Assembly (NCBI RefSeq): GCF_900090275.1
Contig: NZ_LT607755.1
Location: 3,658,001-3,722,000 of the forward strand
Direction: 5' to 3'
Source of the DNA: Micromonospora zamorensis
GTDB lineage: Bacteria; Actinomycetota; Actinomycetes; Mycobacteriales; Micromonosporaceae
DNA: 64,000 nucleotides
The position numbers and the translations under genes are program-made. This document shows, in pieces, positions 9,121 through 18,326 of this stretch (position 1 is the first letter of the stretch; each line of letters starts with the position of its first letter). The notes below the pieces were generated by a model. It ran no database searches. It saw only the letters and a program-made list of their open reading frames with translations, and was not told the DNA's origin.

Positions 9121-9959
9121 CAGGCGCTCCCGAGCGTGCTGCGCTGCCGGCCAAGGCCGTCGATCTCGACCTCCATCACGTCGCCCGCGGCCAGGTACGG
9201 GAACCGGCCGGAGAGCGCCACCCCCTGCGGGGTGCCGGTATTGATGACGTCGCCCGGGTCCAGGACGGTGTACTGCGACAGGTGCCAGACCAGGTACGCC
9301 ACGTCGAAGATCATGTCCTTGGTGCTGGAGTCCTGTCGGGGCTCGCCGTTGACCCAGGAACGCAGCCGCAGCGCCTGCGGGTCCTCGATCTCGTCGGCGG
9401 TGACCAGCCACGGGCCGAGCGGCTGGAACGTCTCACAGGACTTGCCCTTCGACCACTGGCCGCCGGAGACGGCGAGCTGGAAGTCGCGCTCGGAGACGTC
9501 GTTGGACAGCGCGTACCCGGCGATGTGCCCGAGGGCGTCGGCCGGAGAGGCGAGGTAGCGGGCCCGGCGGCCGATCACGACCGCCAGTTCCACCTCCCAG
9601 TCGGTCTTCGTCGAGCCCCGCGGGATCAGGACGTCGTCGTGGGGGCCGACGACGGTGTTGGGCGCCTTGTAGAAGATGATCGGGGCGGTCGGGGGCTCGG
9701 CGCCCGACTCGGCGGCGTGCGCGGCGTAGTTCTGCCCCACGCAGAGGACCACCCCGGGGCGGGCGACCGGCGCGCCGACCCGCTGGCCGGTGATGTCGAC
9801 CTCGGGCAGGTCGGTGGCCTCCCGTGCCCGCTGGACGCCGTCGCCGGCGAGGAACTCCCCGTCGATATCGGCGGTGAGCGACGAGAGGTCGAAGTGCCGT
9901 CCGTCGACGTACAGCACGGGGCGCTCCCGCCCCACGGGCCCGACGCGCATGAATTTCAC
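9120..9959 (-). CDS. FAH-family 2,4-diketo-3-deoxy-L-fuconate hydrolase
   Basis: Fumarylacetoacetate-hydrolase fold enzyme of 279 residues, expected to cleave 2,4-diketo-3-deoxy-L-fuconate to pyruvate and L-lactate. Typical features are [11 protein letters not shown], the acidic metal site [25 protein letters not shown], and [12 protein letters not shown] near the C-terminus. The GTG at 9959 is preferred to ATG 9950 because it overlaps the lactonase stop as GTGA, like the other genes here. L-lactate is the link to the divergent lutABC genes. Substrate is inferred from context; FAH-family enzymes are diverse. Confidence 0.85.
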   Translation of the reverse strand: MKFMRVGPVGRERPVLYVDGRHFDLSSLTADIDGEFLAGDGVQRAREATDLPEVDITGQRVGAPVARPGVVLCVGQNYAAHAAESGAEPPTAPIIFYKAPNTVVGPHDDVLIPRGSTKTDWEVELAVVIGRRARYLASPADALGHIAGYALSNDVSERDFQLAVSGGQWSKGKSCETFQPLGPWLVTADEIEDPQALRLRSWVNGEPRQDSSTKDMIFDVAYLVWHLSQYTVLDPGDVINTGTPQGVALSGRFPYLAAGDVMEVEIDGLGRQRSTLGSA

Positions 9960-10798
9960 GAACCAACCTCCAGTGCATAGGTACGAGTCGCGGTGCCCGC
10001 CAGCACGGCGGTCCGCTCGTCGGTCGACAACTCAGCCAGGCAGGCGTCGAGCGCCGTCCACGCCTCGGCGTACGAGGCGACGAGGTCGCAGACGGGCCAG
10101 TCGGAGCCGGCCATCAGCCGTTGCGGGCCGAACAGCTCCAGCGCGGTGTCGACGTACGGCCGGATGTCGGCCACCCGCCACCCGGGGCCGGCCTCGGTGA
10201 GCAGTCCGGAGAGCTTCGCGACGACGTTGTCGCAGGCGGCCAGGTCGCGCACCGCGGCGCGCCACCCGGCGAGACCATCCGCGTCGATCCGCGGTTTGCC
10301 CAGATGGTCGAGGACGAAGGTGGTGTCCGGCGTGGCCCGGGCCGCCTCGGCGCAGGCGGGCAACTGCCCGAGGTGCACGACCAGGTCGAAGGTCAGCCCA
10401 GCGGCCCCGATCGCCGCGAGGGCGGCGCGCACGTCGGGACGGGCGAGGTGCCCCGGGTCTGCGACCGCCTGCACCTGGTCGCGGACGCCGACGAGCTTCG
10501 TCGCGCCGGGCAGGCCCCGGTAGCCGGCGAGGGTGGCGGGCAGGGCCGGGTCGGTGAGCGACGCCCAGCCGACCACGCCGGCGATGCGGGGGGTGCCGGC
10601 GGCGAGGGCGAGGAACTCAGCGGTCTCGGCGGCGTCGCAGCGGCCGGCCTCGACCAGCACCGTCGCCGTCACACCGGCCGCGTCGAGCCGGGGTACGAGG
10701 TCGGCGATGGTGTAGTCGCGCCGGATCGACTCCAGGCCCGGTGCGGCGAGCCAGGAATAGTCGGCGGTCCACAGGTGATGGTGGGCGTCGATGATCAC
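9956..10798 (-). CDS. Amidohydrolase-family L-fuconolactonase
   Basis: TIM-barrel amidohydrolase_2 protein of 280 residues, predicted to open L-fucono-lactone to L-fuconate. Motifs are DAHHHLW at residues 4-10 (paired metal-site His), VVHLGQLPAC, FVLDHLGKP and MAGSDWPVCD near the C-terminus, where the Asp is the catalytic base in this family. GTG 10798 overlaps the aldose dehydrogenase stop (GTGA), and the gene's own stop overlaps the hydrolase start. The pathway position between dehydrogenase and dehydratase matches the chemistry. Confidence 0.88.
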   Translation of the reverse strand: MIIDAHHHLWTADYSWLAAPGLESIRRDYTIADLVPRLDAAGVTATVLVEAGRCDAAETAEFLALAAGTPRIAGVVGWASLTDPALPATLAGYRGLPGATKLVGVRDQVQAVADPGHLARPDVRAALAAIGAAGLTFDLVVHLGQLPACAEAARATPDTTFVLDHLGKPRIDADGLAGWRAAVRDLAACDNVVAKLSGLLTEAGPGWRVADIRPYVDTALELFGPQRLMAGSDWPVCDLVASYAEAWTALDACLAELSTDERTAVLAGTATRTYALEVGS

Positions 10799-11772
10799 GG
10801 GGTTGGCACCTCCTCCGGCAGCAGTCCCTCGGCCTTCAGGTCCGCCCACAGCGCGCCGGGGACGTCCCACTCGAACATCGCCACGTTGTCGGCGATCTGC
10901 GCCGGGTCCTGGGCGCCGATCACCACGCTCGCGACCGCCGGATGGCCGAGCGGGAACTGGATCGCCGCGGCACGCAGCGGCACTCCGTGCCGATCGCACA
11001 CCGACCGGATCGCCGTGGCTCGGCGCAGCAGCCCCGCGTCGGCCGGCCGGTAGTCGTAGTGGGCACCCGGCCTCGGGTCGGCCAGAAGGCCCGAGTTGTA
11101 GACCCCGGCGGCGAGGACCGAGATCCCGTTCTGCCGGCACAGCGGCAGCAGCTCGTCGAGGCCGGACTGGTCGAGCAGCGTGTACCGGCCGGCGAGCATG
11201 AAGCAGTCGAAGTCGCCAGCGTGGGCCAGCTCGACCAGCGCCGGGGCCTGGTTCATCCCGGCGCCGACCGCGCCGATCTCACCGGCACCGCGCAGCCGCG
11301 CCAGCTCCGGGTACGCCTCCGCCGCCGCCTCGGCGAGGTGGTCGTCCGGGTCGTGGATGTGCGCGATGTCGACCCGGTCCAGCCCCAACCGGGCCAGGCT
11401 CTCCTCGTGCGAGCGGCGCACCCCGGCGGCGGAGAAGTCGAACCTCGGCGCCAGGTCGGTCGACTCGGCCCAGAACCCCTGCCCGTCGCCACCGCCGGGG
11501 ACGAGCAGCCGACCCACCTTGGTGGAGAGGGTGAACTCGCCGCGCGGCTTGCCGGCGAGAACCGCCCCGGCCCGCCGCTCGGAGAGGCCGCAGCCGTAGA
11601 GCGGTGCTGTGTCGAAGTAGCGCAGCCCGAGGTCCCAGGCCGCCTCGACGGTGGCGCGGGCGACCTCGTCGCCGACGGCGGTGAAGAGGCCGCCGATCGG
11701 GGCGAGCCCCAGACCGAGCCGGGTCACCGCCACGTCCGTACGCCCCAGGGTCACCTGGTCCGTGGCCCTCAC
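10795..11772 (-). CDS. Aldo/keto reductase, probable L-fucose (D-threo-aldose) 1-dehydrogenase
   Basis: AKR-fold oxidoreductase of 325 residues that would oxidise L-fucose at C1 to the lactone. It has RYFDTAPLYGCGLSE with catalytic Asp and Tyr, Lys in TLSTKVGRLL, and the His of the tetrad in DIAHIHDPD. The C-terminal region ASVVIGAQDPAQIADN is the cofactor-binding end. This subgroup includes D-threo-aldose 1-dehydrogenases, which also accept D-arabinose. GTG 11772 overlaps the ATPase stop. It is the first catabolic enzyme gene after the transporter. Confidence 0.85.
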   Translation of the reverse strand: MRATDQVTLGRTDVAVTRLGLGLAPIGGLFTAVGDEVARATVEAAWDLGLRYFDTAPLYGCGLSERRAGAVLAGKPRGEFTLSTKVGRLLVPGGGDGQGFWAESTDLAPRFDFSAAGVRRSHEESLARLGLDRVDIAHIHDPDDHLAEAAAEAYPELARLRGAGEIGAVGAGMNQAPALVELAHAGDFDCFMLAGRYTLLDQSGLDELLPLCRQNGISVLAAGVYNSGLLADPRPGAHYDYRPADAGLLRRATAIRSVCDRHGVPLRAAAIQFPLGHPAVASVVIGAQDPAQIADNVAMFEWDVPGALWADLKAEGLLPEEVPTP

Positions 11773-13301
11773 GCGACCACCCCCTGCCCGTCGTGGATGA
11801 AGCGGATCACCGACTGGCTCATCCGGTCATAGTCGTGGTCGTTGTCCAGCTCCCCGACGATGGCGAACTCCCGCATCACCGCGATCCGGTCGGCGAGGGT
11901 CACCATCTCCGGCAGGTCCGACGAGATCAGCAGGATCGCCATCCCCCGCGCGGCGAGACCGGCGATCAACTCGTGGAAGGCCGCCTTGGTGCGGACGTCG
12001 ATGCCCACTGTGGGTTCGTCGATGATGAGCACGTCGCAGTCGGCGGCCAACCACTTGGCGAGGCTGACCTTCTGCTGGTTGCCGCCGGAGAGCTGACCGG
12101 CGTGCTGGTCGGGCGAGGCGAGGCGGATGCCCAGCCGGTCGGCGTACTCGTCGACCAGGGATCGCTCCGCCCGGTCCCGGACCAGCCCGAGCCGGGCCAG
12201 CTTGCGCCACACCGTCACCGCCGTGTTGCGGGCGACGGTCTGGTCGAGGAAGAGGCCCTCCTCCTTGCGGTTCTCGGTGACGTATCCGATCCGGTGCCGG
12301 TGCAGGGCGTCGCCCACGTCCCGGATCCGGGCCGGGCGCCCGTGCACCCGCACCTCACCGGCGGTGATCCGGTCCAGGCCGAGGAGCGCCTTCGCCAACT
12401 CGCTACGGCCGGCACCGACCAGCCCGTACAGGCCGACGATCTCGCCGGGGCGTACGACGAGACTGACGTCGTGGTGGCCGGCGGTGGTCGCGACGTGATC
12501 CAGAGCCAGGGCGGGTTCGGTGTCCGCGTCGACTGTGCGCTCGGCGAGGTGCACCTGCTGGTACCCCCGGCCGACCATCAGGTCGACGATCTGCTCGCGG
12601 GTGTGGTCGGCGAGGGGCTCGGCCTCGGCGACGCTGCGCCCGTCGCGCAGCACGGTCACCGTGTCGGCGACCGCGAAGACCTCTTCCAGCTTGTGGCTGA
12701 CCAGCACGGTTGCGTGACCCCGCTCGGACAGTCGGCGCACGATCCCGTAGAGCCGGTCGGCCTCGTCGTTGGTCAGCGAGGCGGTCGGTTCGTCGAGCAG
12801 CAGCACCGTCGAGTCGGCCGACAACGCCTTGGCGATCTCCACCAACTGCATCTGGGCCACCGAGAGCCGCGACACCGGCAGGTCGGGGTCCAGGTCGAGG
12901 TCGAGCAGGTCGAGGCACCGACGTGCCTCGACGCGCAGCGCCGCCCGGTCGAGCAGGCCGGCGCGCCGGGGCAGGTGTTGCAGGCAGATGTTCTCCGCGA
13001 CGGTGAACGCCGGGATGAGGTTCCGCTCCTGGTGCACCACACCGATGCCGGCCCGCTGGGCGTCCTGCGGGTTGCCGAGCTGCACCGTACGCAGCTCGCC
13101 GTCCGGCCCGGGCAGCCGCAGGAGCCCACCGTCCGGCCGGTACACCCCGGTGAGGATCTTGATCAGGGTGCTCTTGCCGGCGCCGTTCTCGCCGAGCAAC
13201 GCGTGCACGCTGCCGGCGGTCAGGGTCAGCGTCGCCTCGTCCAGGGCACGCACCCCGGGGAACGTCTTGACCAGGTTCTCCGCGGACAGCACGATGCTCA
13301 T
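11769..13301 (-). CDS. CUT2 sugar ABC transporter ATPase (RbsA/XylG type)
   Basis: Duplicated ATPase of 510 residues. The first half has an intact Walker A (GENGAGKST), signature LSVAQMQLVEIAKAL and Walker B LLLDEPTAS. The second half has the usual degenerate Walker A (GLVGAGRSE), signature LSGGNQQKVSLAKWL and LIIDEPTVGIDV. It drives the two adjacent permeases. ATG 13301 overlaps the stop of the permease gene before it, and a longer open frame upstream belongs to that permease gene. The catabolic neighbours point to L-fucose or a stereochemically related aldose as cargo. Confidence 0.93.
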   Translation of the reverse strand: MSIVLSAENLVKTFPGVRALDEATLTLTAGSVHALLGENGAGKSTLIKILTGVYRPDGGLLRLPGPDGELRTVQLGNPQDAQRAGIGVVHQERNLIPAFTVAENICLQHLPRRAGLLDRAALRVEARRCLDLLDLDLDPDLPVSRLSVAQMQLVEIAKALSADSTVLLLDEPTASLTNDEADRLYGIVRRLSERGHATVLVSHKLEEVFAVADTVTVLRDGRSVAEAEPLADHTREQIVDLMVGRGYQQVHLAERTVDADTEPALALDHVATTAGHHDVSLVVRPGEIVGLYGLVGAGRSELAKALLGLDRITAGEVRVHGRPARIRDVGDALHRHRIGYVTENRKEEGLFLDQTVARNTAVTVWRKLARLGLVRDRAERSLVDEYADRLGIRLASPDQHAGQLSGGNQQKVSLAKWLAADCDVLIIDEPTVGIDVRTKAAFHELIAGLAARGMAILLISSDLPEMVTLADRIAVMREFAIVGELDNDHDYDRMSQSVIRFIHDGQGVVA

Positions 13302-14248
13302 CGCTGACCTCCGGAGAGCTTGTCGCGGAACTGACCGAGCAGCACCGCGCCGAGGACGACCGCGCCGATGATGAGGTCCACCCACCGCCGGTTGATGTCG
13401 AACTGCGACTGGCTCACGTCGACCAGCCTTACCAGGAAGGCCGCGAGGACCGTGCCGGTCACGCTGATCATGCCGCCGGCCAGGGCCACTCCGCCGATGA
13501 TCGGCGCGGCGAAGCTGGGCAGCAGCAGGTCGTCGCCGATCGAGGCGTTCACCGAGCCGAAGGCGGCCACAACGATCACGGCGGCGAACCCGGCCAGCAG
13601 CCCGGACAGGGTGTGGGCCAGCACCAGCGCCCGGTCGTTGGAGATGCCCGACAACCGGGCCGCGAACGGGTTGCCGCCGGAGGCGAGCAGGTGCCGCCCC
13701 GGCACGGTACGACGGAAGAAGAGCGCGACCGCGACCGCGATGGCGACCGCCAGCAGGAACACCACGGGCACCCCCGCCAGGGACGCCTGCCCGAACTCCC
13801 GCAGCCCGGGTGAGTAGCCCTGGTAGGTGCCGGTGCCGTTCACCCCGTACCGCAGCCCTTCGAGGATCGTCATGGTGGCGAGGGTGACGATGAACCCGTT
13901 GATCCGGGTGAAGACCACCAACAGGCCGTTGACCAGGCCGACGGTGGCGCCGAGGGCCAGCGCGGCGAGCACCGCGACCGGGGCCGGCAGACCGGCGTCG
14001 ATCATCAGCCAGCCCGAGGCCACCGCGCAGAACCCGGTGAGCACGCCCACCGAGAGGTTCATCTGACCGACGGCGAGCACCACCATCTGGGCCAGGCCGA
14101 TGACGATCGGCAGGGCGAGGAAGCGCAGGAACGCGTCCAACGTGCCGGCGGTGAGCAGGTTGAAGTCGGTGGCGACCGCGAGCGCCGCGAACCCGAGGGC
14201 GGCGATCACTGCGAGGGTGAACTCGTTGGTCCGGACCAGGCTCCTCAT
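13298..14248 (-). CDS. CUT2 sugar ABC transporter permease
   Basis: RbsC-type integral membrane permease of 316 residues with eight to ten hydrophobic segments. QMNLSVGVLTGF and ISNDRALVLAHTLSGLLAGFAAVI are characteristic of BPD_transp_2 permeases. ATG 14248 overlaps the stop of the second permease and its stop overlaps the ATPase start, so the transporter genes are tightly coupled. Two non-identical permeases, instead of one, suggest a heterodimeric channel. Confidence 0.9.
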   Translation of the reverse strand: MRSLVRTNEFTLAVIAALGFAALAVATDFNLLTAGTLDAFLRFLALPIVIGLAQMVVLAVGQMNLSVGVLTGFCAVASGWLMIDAGLPAPVAVLAALALGATVGLVNGLLVVFTRINGFIVTLATMTILEGLRYGVNGTGTYQGYSPGLREFGQASLAGVPVVFLLAVAIAVAVALFFRRTVPGRHLLASGGNPFAARLSGISNDRALVLAHTLSGLLAGFAAVIVVAAFGSVNASIGDDLLLPSFAAPIIGGVALAGGMISVTGTVLAAFLVRLVDVSQSQFDINRRWVDLIIGAVVLGAVLLGQFRDKLSGGQR

Positions 14249-15318
14249 GATGTCGACACCGCCCTTCGCTCGGCGATCACGGCTCGCAGCCGGTCCAGCG
14301 ACAGCGCCGCGAGCAAGACCAGTCCGATGTAGAGCTTCAGCTCCTCCAGGGAGAACTGGAGCAGGTTGAGGCCCTTGTAGATGACCTGCGTGAGGGTGGC
14401 GCCGAGTGCGGTGCCGAGCACGCTGACCGCGCCACCGGCGAGCAGTGTGCCGCCGAGCACCGGGGCCAGGAACGACGGCAGCAGGAACGACTCCCCGATG
14501 TTGGCGGAGAAGGCCCCGTTGTTGGCGGCCAGCAGGAACCCGGCCAGTGCGGCGAGCAGCCCGCTCACCGCGTGTGCGGCGACGATCCGACGGTGTGTGG
14601 GGATGCCGGACAGCTCGGCGGCGACCGTGTTGGAGCCCGTCATCAGGATCTCCCGGCCCAGCCGGGCATGCCGGAACAGCAGCCCGACGCCGAGCGCCGC
14701 CGCGACCGCGATCGGCACGACCAGCGGGATCCGGGGTCCGCAGACGTCCCCCATGCAGTAGTCGGCGAAGGTGTCGAAGCGCAGGGCGGACAGCCCGCTG
14801 GGCTGCACCGCGAACGACACCCCGCCGGTGGCCCACGTGTAGAGGATGGTGACCAGGCCCAGCAGCCCGAAGTCGAGCGCGAGGGTCACCACGAAGGAGT
14901 TGACGCCGGTCTTGGCGATGAGCAGGCCGGCGAGCGCGCCGATGCCCGCACCGACGGCGAGGCCCACCAGCAGCCCGACCAGCAGGGGGACGCCGAGCCG
15001 GTCGTAGACCAGGCCCATCGCGAAGGTGGACAGCGCGGCCATCCGGCCGACCGCCATGTTCATGTGCCCGAGCGAGAGCACGGCGAGCTGGGCGAGACCG
15101 ACCACGACGTACACGCTGATGTCGGCCTGTAGCGGCGCGAGGGTGAGCCGGGGGTCGAGGAACGCGGGGGTCAGCGACGAGAAGAGCACGACCAGCGCGG
15201 CGATGACGATGAGCAGGCCGAGTCGGGGGTTCGCCCAGACCGGCAGGACCCGGGTGGGAGGCCGAGCCTCGGCGGCCGGAGGCGCCGCCGGCGCCTCCGG
15301 CGCGGTTTCGGTCTTCAC
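14245..15318 (-). CDS. CUT2 sugar ABC transporter permease (second subunit)
   Basis: Second RbsC-type permease, 357 residues, with an Ala/Pro-rich cytoplasmic N-terminus of about 30 residues followed by roughly nine hydrophobic segments. GHMNMAVGRMAALS, and IPTHRRIVAAHAVSGLLAAL near the ATPase contact, match the family. GTG 15318 overlaps the upstream enolase-family stop (GTGA). The extracellular stretch containing FADYCMGDVCGP carries two Cys that could form a disulfide. Confidence 0.9.
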   Translation of the reverse strand: MKTETAPEAPAAPPAAEARPPTRVLPVWANPRLGLLIVIAALVVLFSSLTPAFLDPRLTLAPLQADISVYVVVGLAQLAVLSLGHMNMAVGRMAALSTFAMGLVYDRLGVPLLVGLLVGLAVGAGIGALAGLLIAKTGVNSFVVTLALDFGLLGLVTILYTWATGGVSFAVQPSGLSALRFDTFADYCMGDVCGPRIPLVVPIAVAAALGVGLLFRHARLGREILMTGSNTVAAELSGIPTHRRIVAAHAVSGLLAALAGFLLAANNGAFSANIGESFLLPSFLAPVLGGTLLAGGAVSVLGTALGATLTQVIYKGLNLLQFSLEELKLYIGLVLLAALSLDRLRAVIAERRAVSTS

Positions 15319-16403
15319 GCCACCCTCCTGTCCTCGATCGCGTCGCGGTCCCAGTCGATGCCGAGGCCGGCCTCGCCGGGGGCGAGCGCGTGGCCGTCGA
15401 CGATCGCCACCTCGGTCCGGGTGATCGCGCGCAGTTGCGGGATGTGCTCGACGTAGCGGCTGTTGGGCACGGCCGCGCAGAGGCTCACGTGCAGCTCCAT
15501 GAGGAAGTGCGGGCAGACCACCACGTTGCACGCCTCGGCCAGGTGCGCGACCTTGAGCCACGGGGTGATGCCGCCGATCCGCGCGACGTCGACCTGGACG
15601 ATGCCGGCGGCCTGGCGGCGCAGATACTCGGCGAACTGGCCGATGGAATACAGCGACTCCCCCACCGCGACGGGGATGCTGGTCGCGCGGGCGAGCAGCT
15701 CGTGCCCGGCGACGTCGTCGGCCGGCAACGGCTCCTCGAACCAGGCGACCTGGTGCGGTTCGAGCAGCCGGGCCCGGCGGATCGCCTCCGCTGCGGGCAG
15801 GGACTGGTTGGCGTCGACCATCACGTCGAAGTGGTCGCCCAGGGCCGCCCGGACCGCGCCGATCCGCGCCGCGTCCTCGGCCGGGTTCGGCTTGCCCACC
15901 TTGAGCTTGACGCCGGGCCAGCCGGCCGCCTCGGAGACCTTCGCGCCGGCGACCAGCTCGTCCTCGGTGAGGTGCAGCCAGCCGCCCTCCGTGTCGTACA
16001 ACGGGATGCGGTCCTTGGCGCCGCCGGCGAGCACCCACAGGGGCAGGCCGGCGGCTCGGGCACGCAGATCCCACAGCGCGGTGTCGACCGCGGCGAGCGC
16101 CAGCGAGGTGACGGCGCCGACGGTGGTGGCCCGGGTGGCGGCGTGCAGGTCACGCCAGATCGCCTCCACCCGCGCGGCGTCGCGGCCGACCAGGTGTGGC
16201 AGCAGGTAGTCGCGCAGCAGCGCGAGCACCGCGGTGCCGCCGGTCCCGATCGTGTACGAGTAGCCCGTGCCGTGCCCGCCGTCGGCCGTGCGTACCTCGA
16301 CGAAGACCGTCTCCTGCTTGAGAAACGACTGCACCGCGTCGGTGCGGACGGTCTCGACGGGGATGTCGACGAGGTACGCCTCGGCCTTCGTGACCTTCGA
16401 CAT
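15315..16403 (-). CDS. Mandelate racemase/muconate lactonizing-type enolase-superfamily enzyme
   Basis: Acid-sugar dehydratase or racemase-like enzyme of 362 residues placed between the binding-protein gene and the permeases. A KLKVGK catalytic segment, MVDANQS (first metal-ligand Asp), WFEEPLPADD, VAVGESLYS and CPHFLMELHVS (catalytic His) are visible, so the machinery for proton abstraction on a carboxylate is intact. It differs from the fucD, dgoD and ManD-type proteins in this window. The ATG at 16403 overlaps the binding-protein stop by one base. A talarate/galactarate- or aldonate-type substrate is possible, but I cannot assign one. Confidence 0.8.
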   Translation of the reverse strand: MSKVTKAEAYLVDIPVETVRTDAVQSFLKQETVFVEVRTADGGHGTGYSYTIGTGGTAVLALLRDYLLPHLVGRDAARVEAIWRDLHAATRATTVGAVTSLALAAVDTALWDLRARAAGLPLWVLAGGAKDRIPLYDTEGGWLHLTEDELVAGAKVSEAAGWPGVKLKVGKPNPAEDAARIGAVRAALGDHFDVMVDANQSLPAAEAIRRARLLEPHQVAWFEEPLPADDVAGHELLARATSIPVAVGESLYSIGQFAEYLRRQAAGIVQVDVARIGGITPWLKVAHLAEACNVVVCPHFLMELHVSLCAAVPNSRYVEHIPQLRAITRTEVAIVDGHALAPGEAGLGIDWDRDAIEDRRVA

Positions 16404-17452
16404 CAGTTGCACTTGAGCAGGTCGCCGTCGAACTTCTTCCGCAGTGCCTCGGTGGTCGCGGTGCGGTCGGCCTCGTAGCCGTCCAGCTTGTCCCTGGTCA
16501 CCACGAACGAACCGGAGTCGATCGTCACGCCGGGCTCGGAGATCGTGCAGCCGCCGCTGAGCTTCATCAGCGCGTACGAGCCGACCCGGGCCTGGCCGAC
16601 CGGGTTCTGCAGGACGGTGGCTGCCACCGATCCGCCCCGCAGTCCGTCGAGGACCGCCGGGTCGTCGTCGATGGCGATCACCTTGATGGGGAGCTTCGAC
16701 TGGCGTACGCCCTCGGCGGAGGCGACCGCCGGGTTGTAGGCGGTGTTCACGATCGCCTGGATCTGACGGCCCTTGGCGGCCAGGAGGTCGGCCACCGCCT
16801 TCTGGGCGCTCTGGAGGTCCTTGTCGATGTCGGTGACGCTCTGGACGAGCACCACCTTGCCGCCGGTCTCAGCGACCGCCTTCTCCACGCCCTTGATCCG
16901 GCGCTGGGTGTTGGAGTCGACCTTGTTGCCGGTCAGGTGCACCAGGTTGCCCTGGCCACCCATGGCGTCGATGGCGGCCTTGGCGCCCTTGTACGCGGCG
17001 ACCTCGACGTCGGTGGAGAGGCAGAAGTCGGCCTTGTTGGCCCCGGCGGGGCACGACGCCAGGGAGCCGACGGCGAAGCCCTGCCGCTTGAGGTCCTCGA
17101 AGGTGGAGTTGATGTTGTCCGGCGAGACGCCGAAGACGCCAAAGGCGTTGTAGCCCTGTGCGGCCAGGGACTTGAGCACGTCGTTCTGTTTGGTCTGGTC
17201 CCAGCCGGCCGTCTCGTTGAAGGTGACGTCGCCGAGCGAGAGCTCCGATTTCGCGGCGGCTCCGGCGTCCTTCCAGGGCTGGAAGTACGGGTGCGAACCG
17301 CCGGGCACCAGCGCGACCTTGACCTGGGCTGGTTCCCGGCCGCCGGCTTCGGTGTCGGTGGTGTCGCTCTTCTTGGTGCAGGCCACTGTGGTCGTGGCGA
17401 GGGCCAGGACGGTGAGGCCCGAGCCGATCCGGGACAGCATTCTGCGCGACAT
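16403..17452 (-). CDS. CUT2 sugar-binding lipoprotein
   Basis: Periplasmic_binding_4-type substrate-binding protein of 349 residues, first gene of the fucose operon. A short Arg-containing n-region and hydrophobic core end in the lipobox TVAC, with Cys25 as the lipidation site. The body has the ribose-binding-protein pattern (VALVPGGSHPYFQPWKDA, IAIDDDPAVLDGLRGG). ATG 17452 is supported by a GGAG seven to eight bases upstream. The gene diverges from the GntR-lut operon across 124 bases that contain a palindromic operator. Confidence 0.9.
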   Translation of the reverse strand: MSRRMLSRIGSGLTVLALATTTVACTKKSDTTDTEAGGREPAQVKVALVPGGSHPYFQPWKDAGAAAKSELSLGDVTFNETAGWDQTKQNDVLKSLAAQGYNAFGVFGVSPDNINSTFEDLKRQGFAVGSLASCPAGANKADFCLSTDVEVAAYKGAKAAIDAMGGQGNLVHLTGNKVDSNTQRRIKGVEKAVAETGGKVVLVQSVTDIDKDLQSAQKAVADLLAAKGRQIQAIVNTAYNPAVASAEGVRQSKLPIKVIAIDDDPAVLDGLRGGSVAATVLQNPVGQARVGSYALMKLSGGCTISEPGVTIDSGSFVVTRDKLDGYEADRTATTEALRKKFDGDLLKCN

Positions 17453-17497
17453 GTTCGTCTCCTCGGGGGCGGTGGTGGTGAGACGGCGGCGGAGGAA

Positions 17498-17520
17498 CCT
17501 ATTTCCTATAGGATGTTGCT
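17498..17520. promoter_or_regulatory. Palindromic operator in divergent fucose/lut promoter region
   Basis: TCCTATAGGA at 17504-17513 is a perfect 10-base palindrome, with a half-repeat CCTAT immediately beside it at 17498-17502. It lies 51 bases from the lipoprotein start and 63 bases from the gntR start, so one site could control both directions. Short AT-centred palindromes are normal targets of FadR-type GntR proteins. Binding itself is inferred. Confidence 0.55.
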
Positions 17521-17576
17521 TTGCTAGTGTGTACTCGCTCACACCAGCACAGTCAAGGGGTTGCTTAGGAGACGAG

Positions 17577-18296
17577 ATGGCCCAGCAGGAAGCACGCGAG
17601 GGTCGACTCCGTCCCGCCCGTCGACTCACCCTCAGCGAGGACGTCTACGAGTCGATAAAGACCCTGGTGATGGACCACATCCTTCCCCCCGGGGAGCGGG
17701 TCAACATAGACGCTCTCGCCCGTGAGCTGGATGTCTCCCCCACACCGGTCCGCGAGGCACTCGCCCGGTTGGAAGCCGACGGACTGGTCCGCAAGCGCCC
17801 CCTGTCCGGCTACACCACCACGCCCCTGCTGAGCCGCGCCGAGTTCGACGACCTGTTCGACGTCCGCCTGCTGCTGGAGGGCGCCACCGCCGGCCGGGCC
17901 GCCACGCACGCCTCCACCGAGGAACGACAGCGGATCACCGCCGAGGCCGCGGCGAGCATCGATGTGGAGGCCGGCGACGGTTACCGCCGACACGCCGCCT
18001 TCACCGCGCTGGACGCGAGATTCCACGACCTGATCGCCGAGGTCGCCGGCAGCCCCCTGCTGCGCGACAGCGTCACGAGGCTGCACTCGCACCTGCACCT
18101 GCACCGGCTGTACTTTCCGGTCACCGGCGCTCCGGACACCAACACCGAGCACCAACGCATCGCCGCCGCCATCGCCGCGGGTGACTCCGAGGCGGCCGCC
18201 GAGGCGATGCGGGCCCACCTGACCGCCGCCCGGGAGCGCCACCTGCCCGCCTTCGACCAGCTTCCCGACCCCGGAACACCGCGCGACCCGGTGTGA
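17577..18296 (+). CDS. FCD-type GntR regulator of the fucose/lactate genes
   Basis: DNA-binding regulator of 239 residues. The winged helix (about residues 15-80, with VSPTPVREALARLEADGLV as recognition region) is followed by an FCD ligand domain containing DARFHDLIAEVAGSPLL. ATG 17577 has AGGAG six bases upstream; in-frame codons further 5' run into the operator region. It precedes lutABC by 30 bases and diverges from the catabolic operon, so it probably controls both, sensing a pathway intermediate or L-lactate. Confidence 0.9.
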   Translation: MAQQEAREGRLRPARRLTLSEDVYESIKTLVMDHILPPGERVNIDALARELDVSPTPVREALARLEADGLVRKRPLSGYTTTPLLSRAEFDDLFDVRLLLEGATAGRAATHASTEERQRITAEAAASIDVEAGDGYRRHAAFTALDARFHDLIAEVAGSPLLRDSVTRLHSHLHLHRLYFPVTGAPDTNTEHQRIAAAIAAGDSEAAAEAMRAHLTAARERHLPAFDQLPDPGTPRDPV

Positions 18297-18326
18297 TCCC
18301 GCCCCCGACACACGTGAGGAGTCGCC

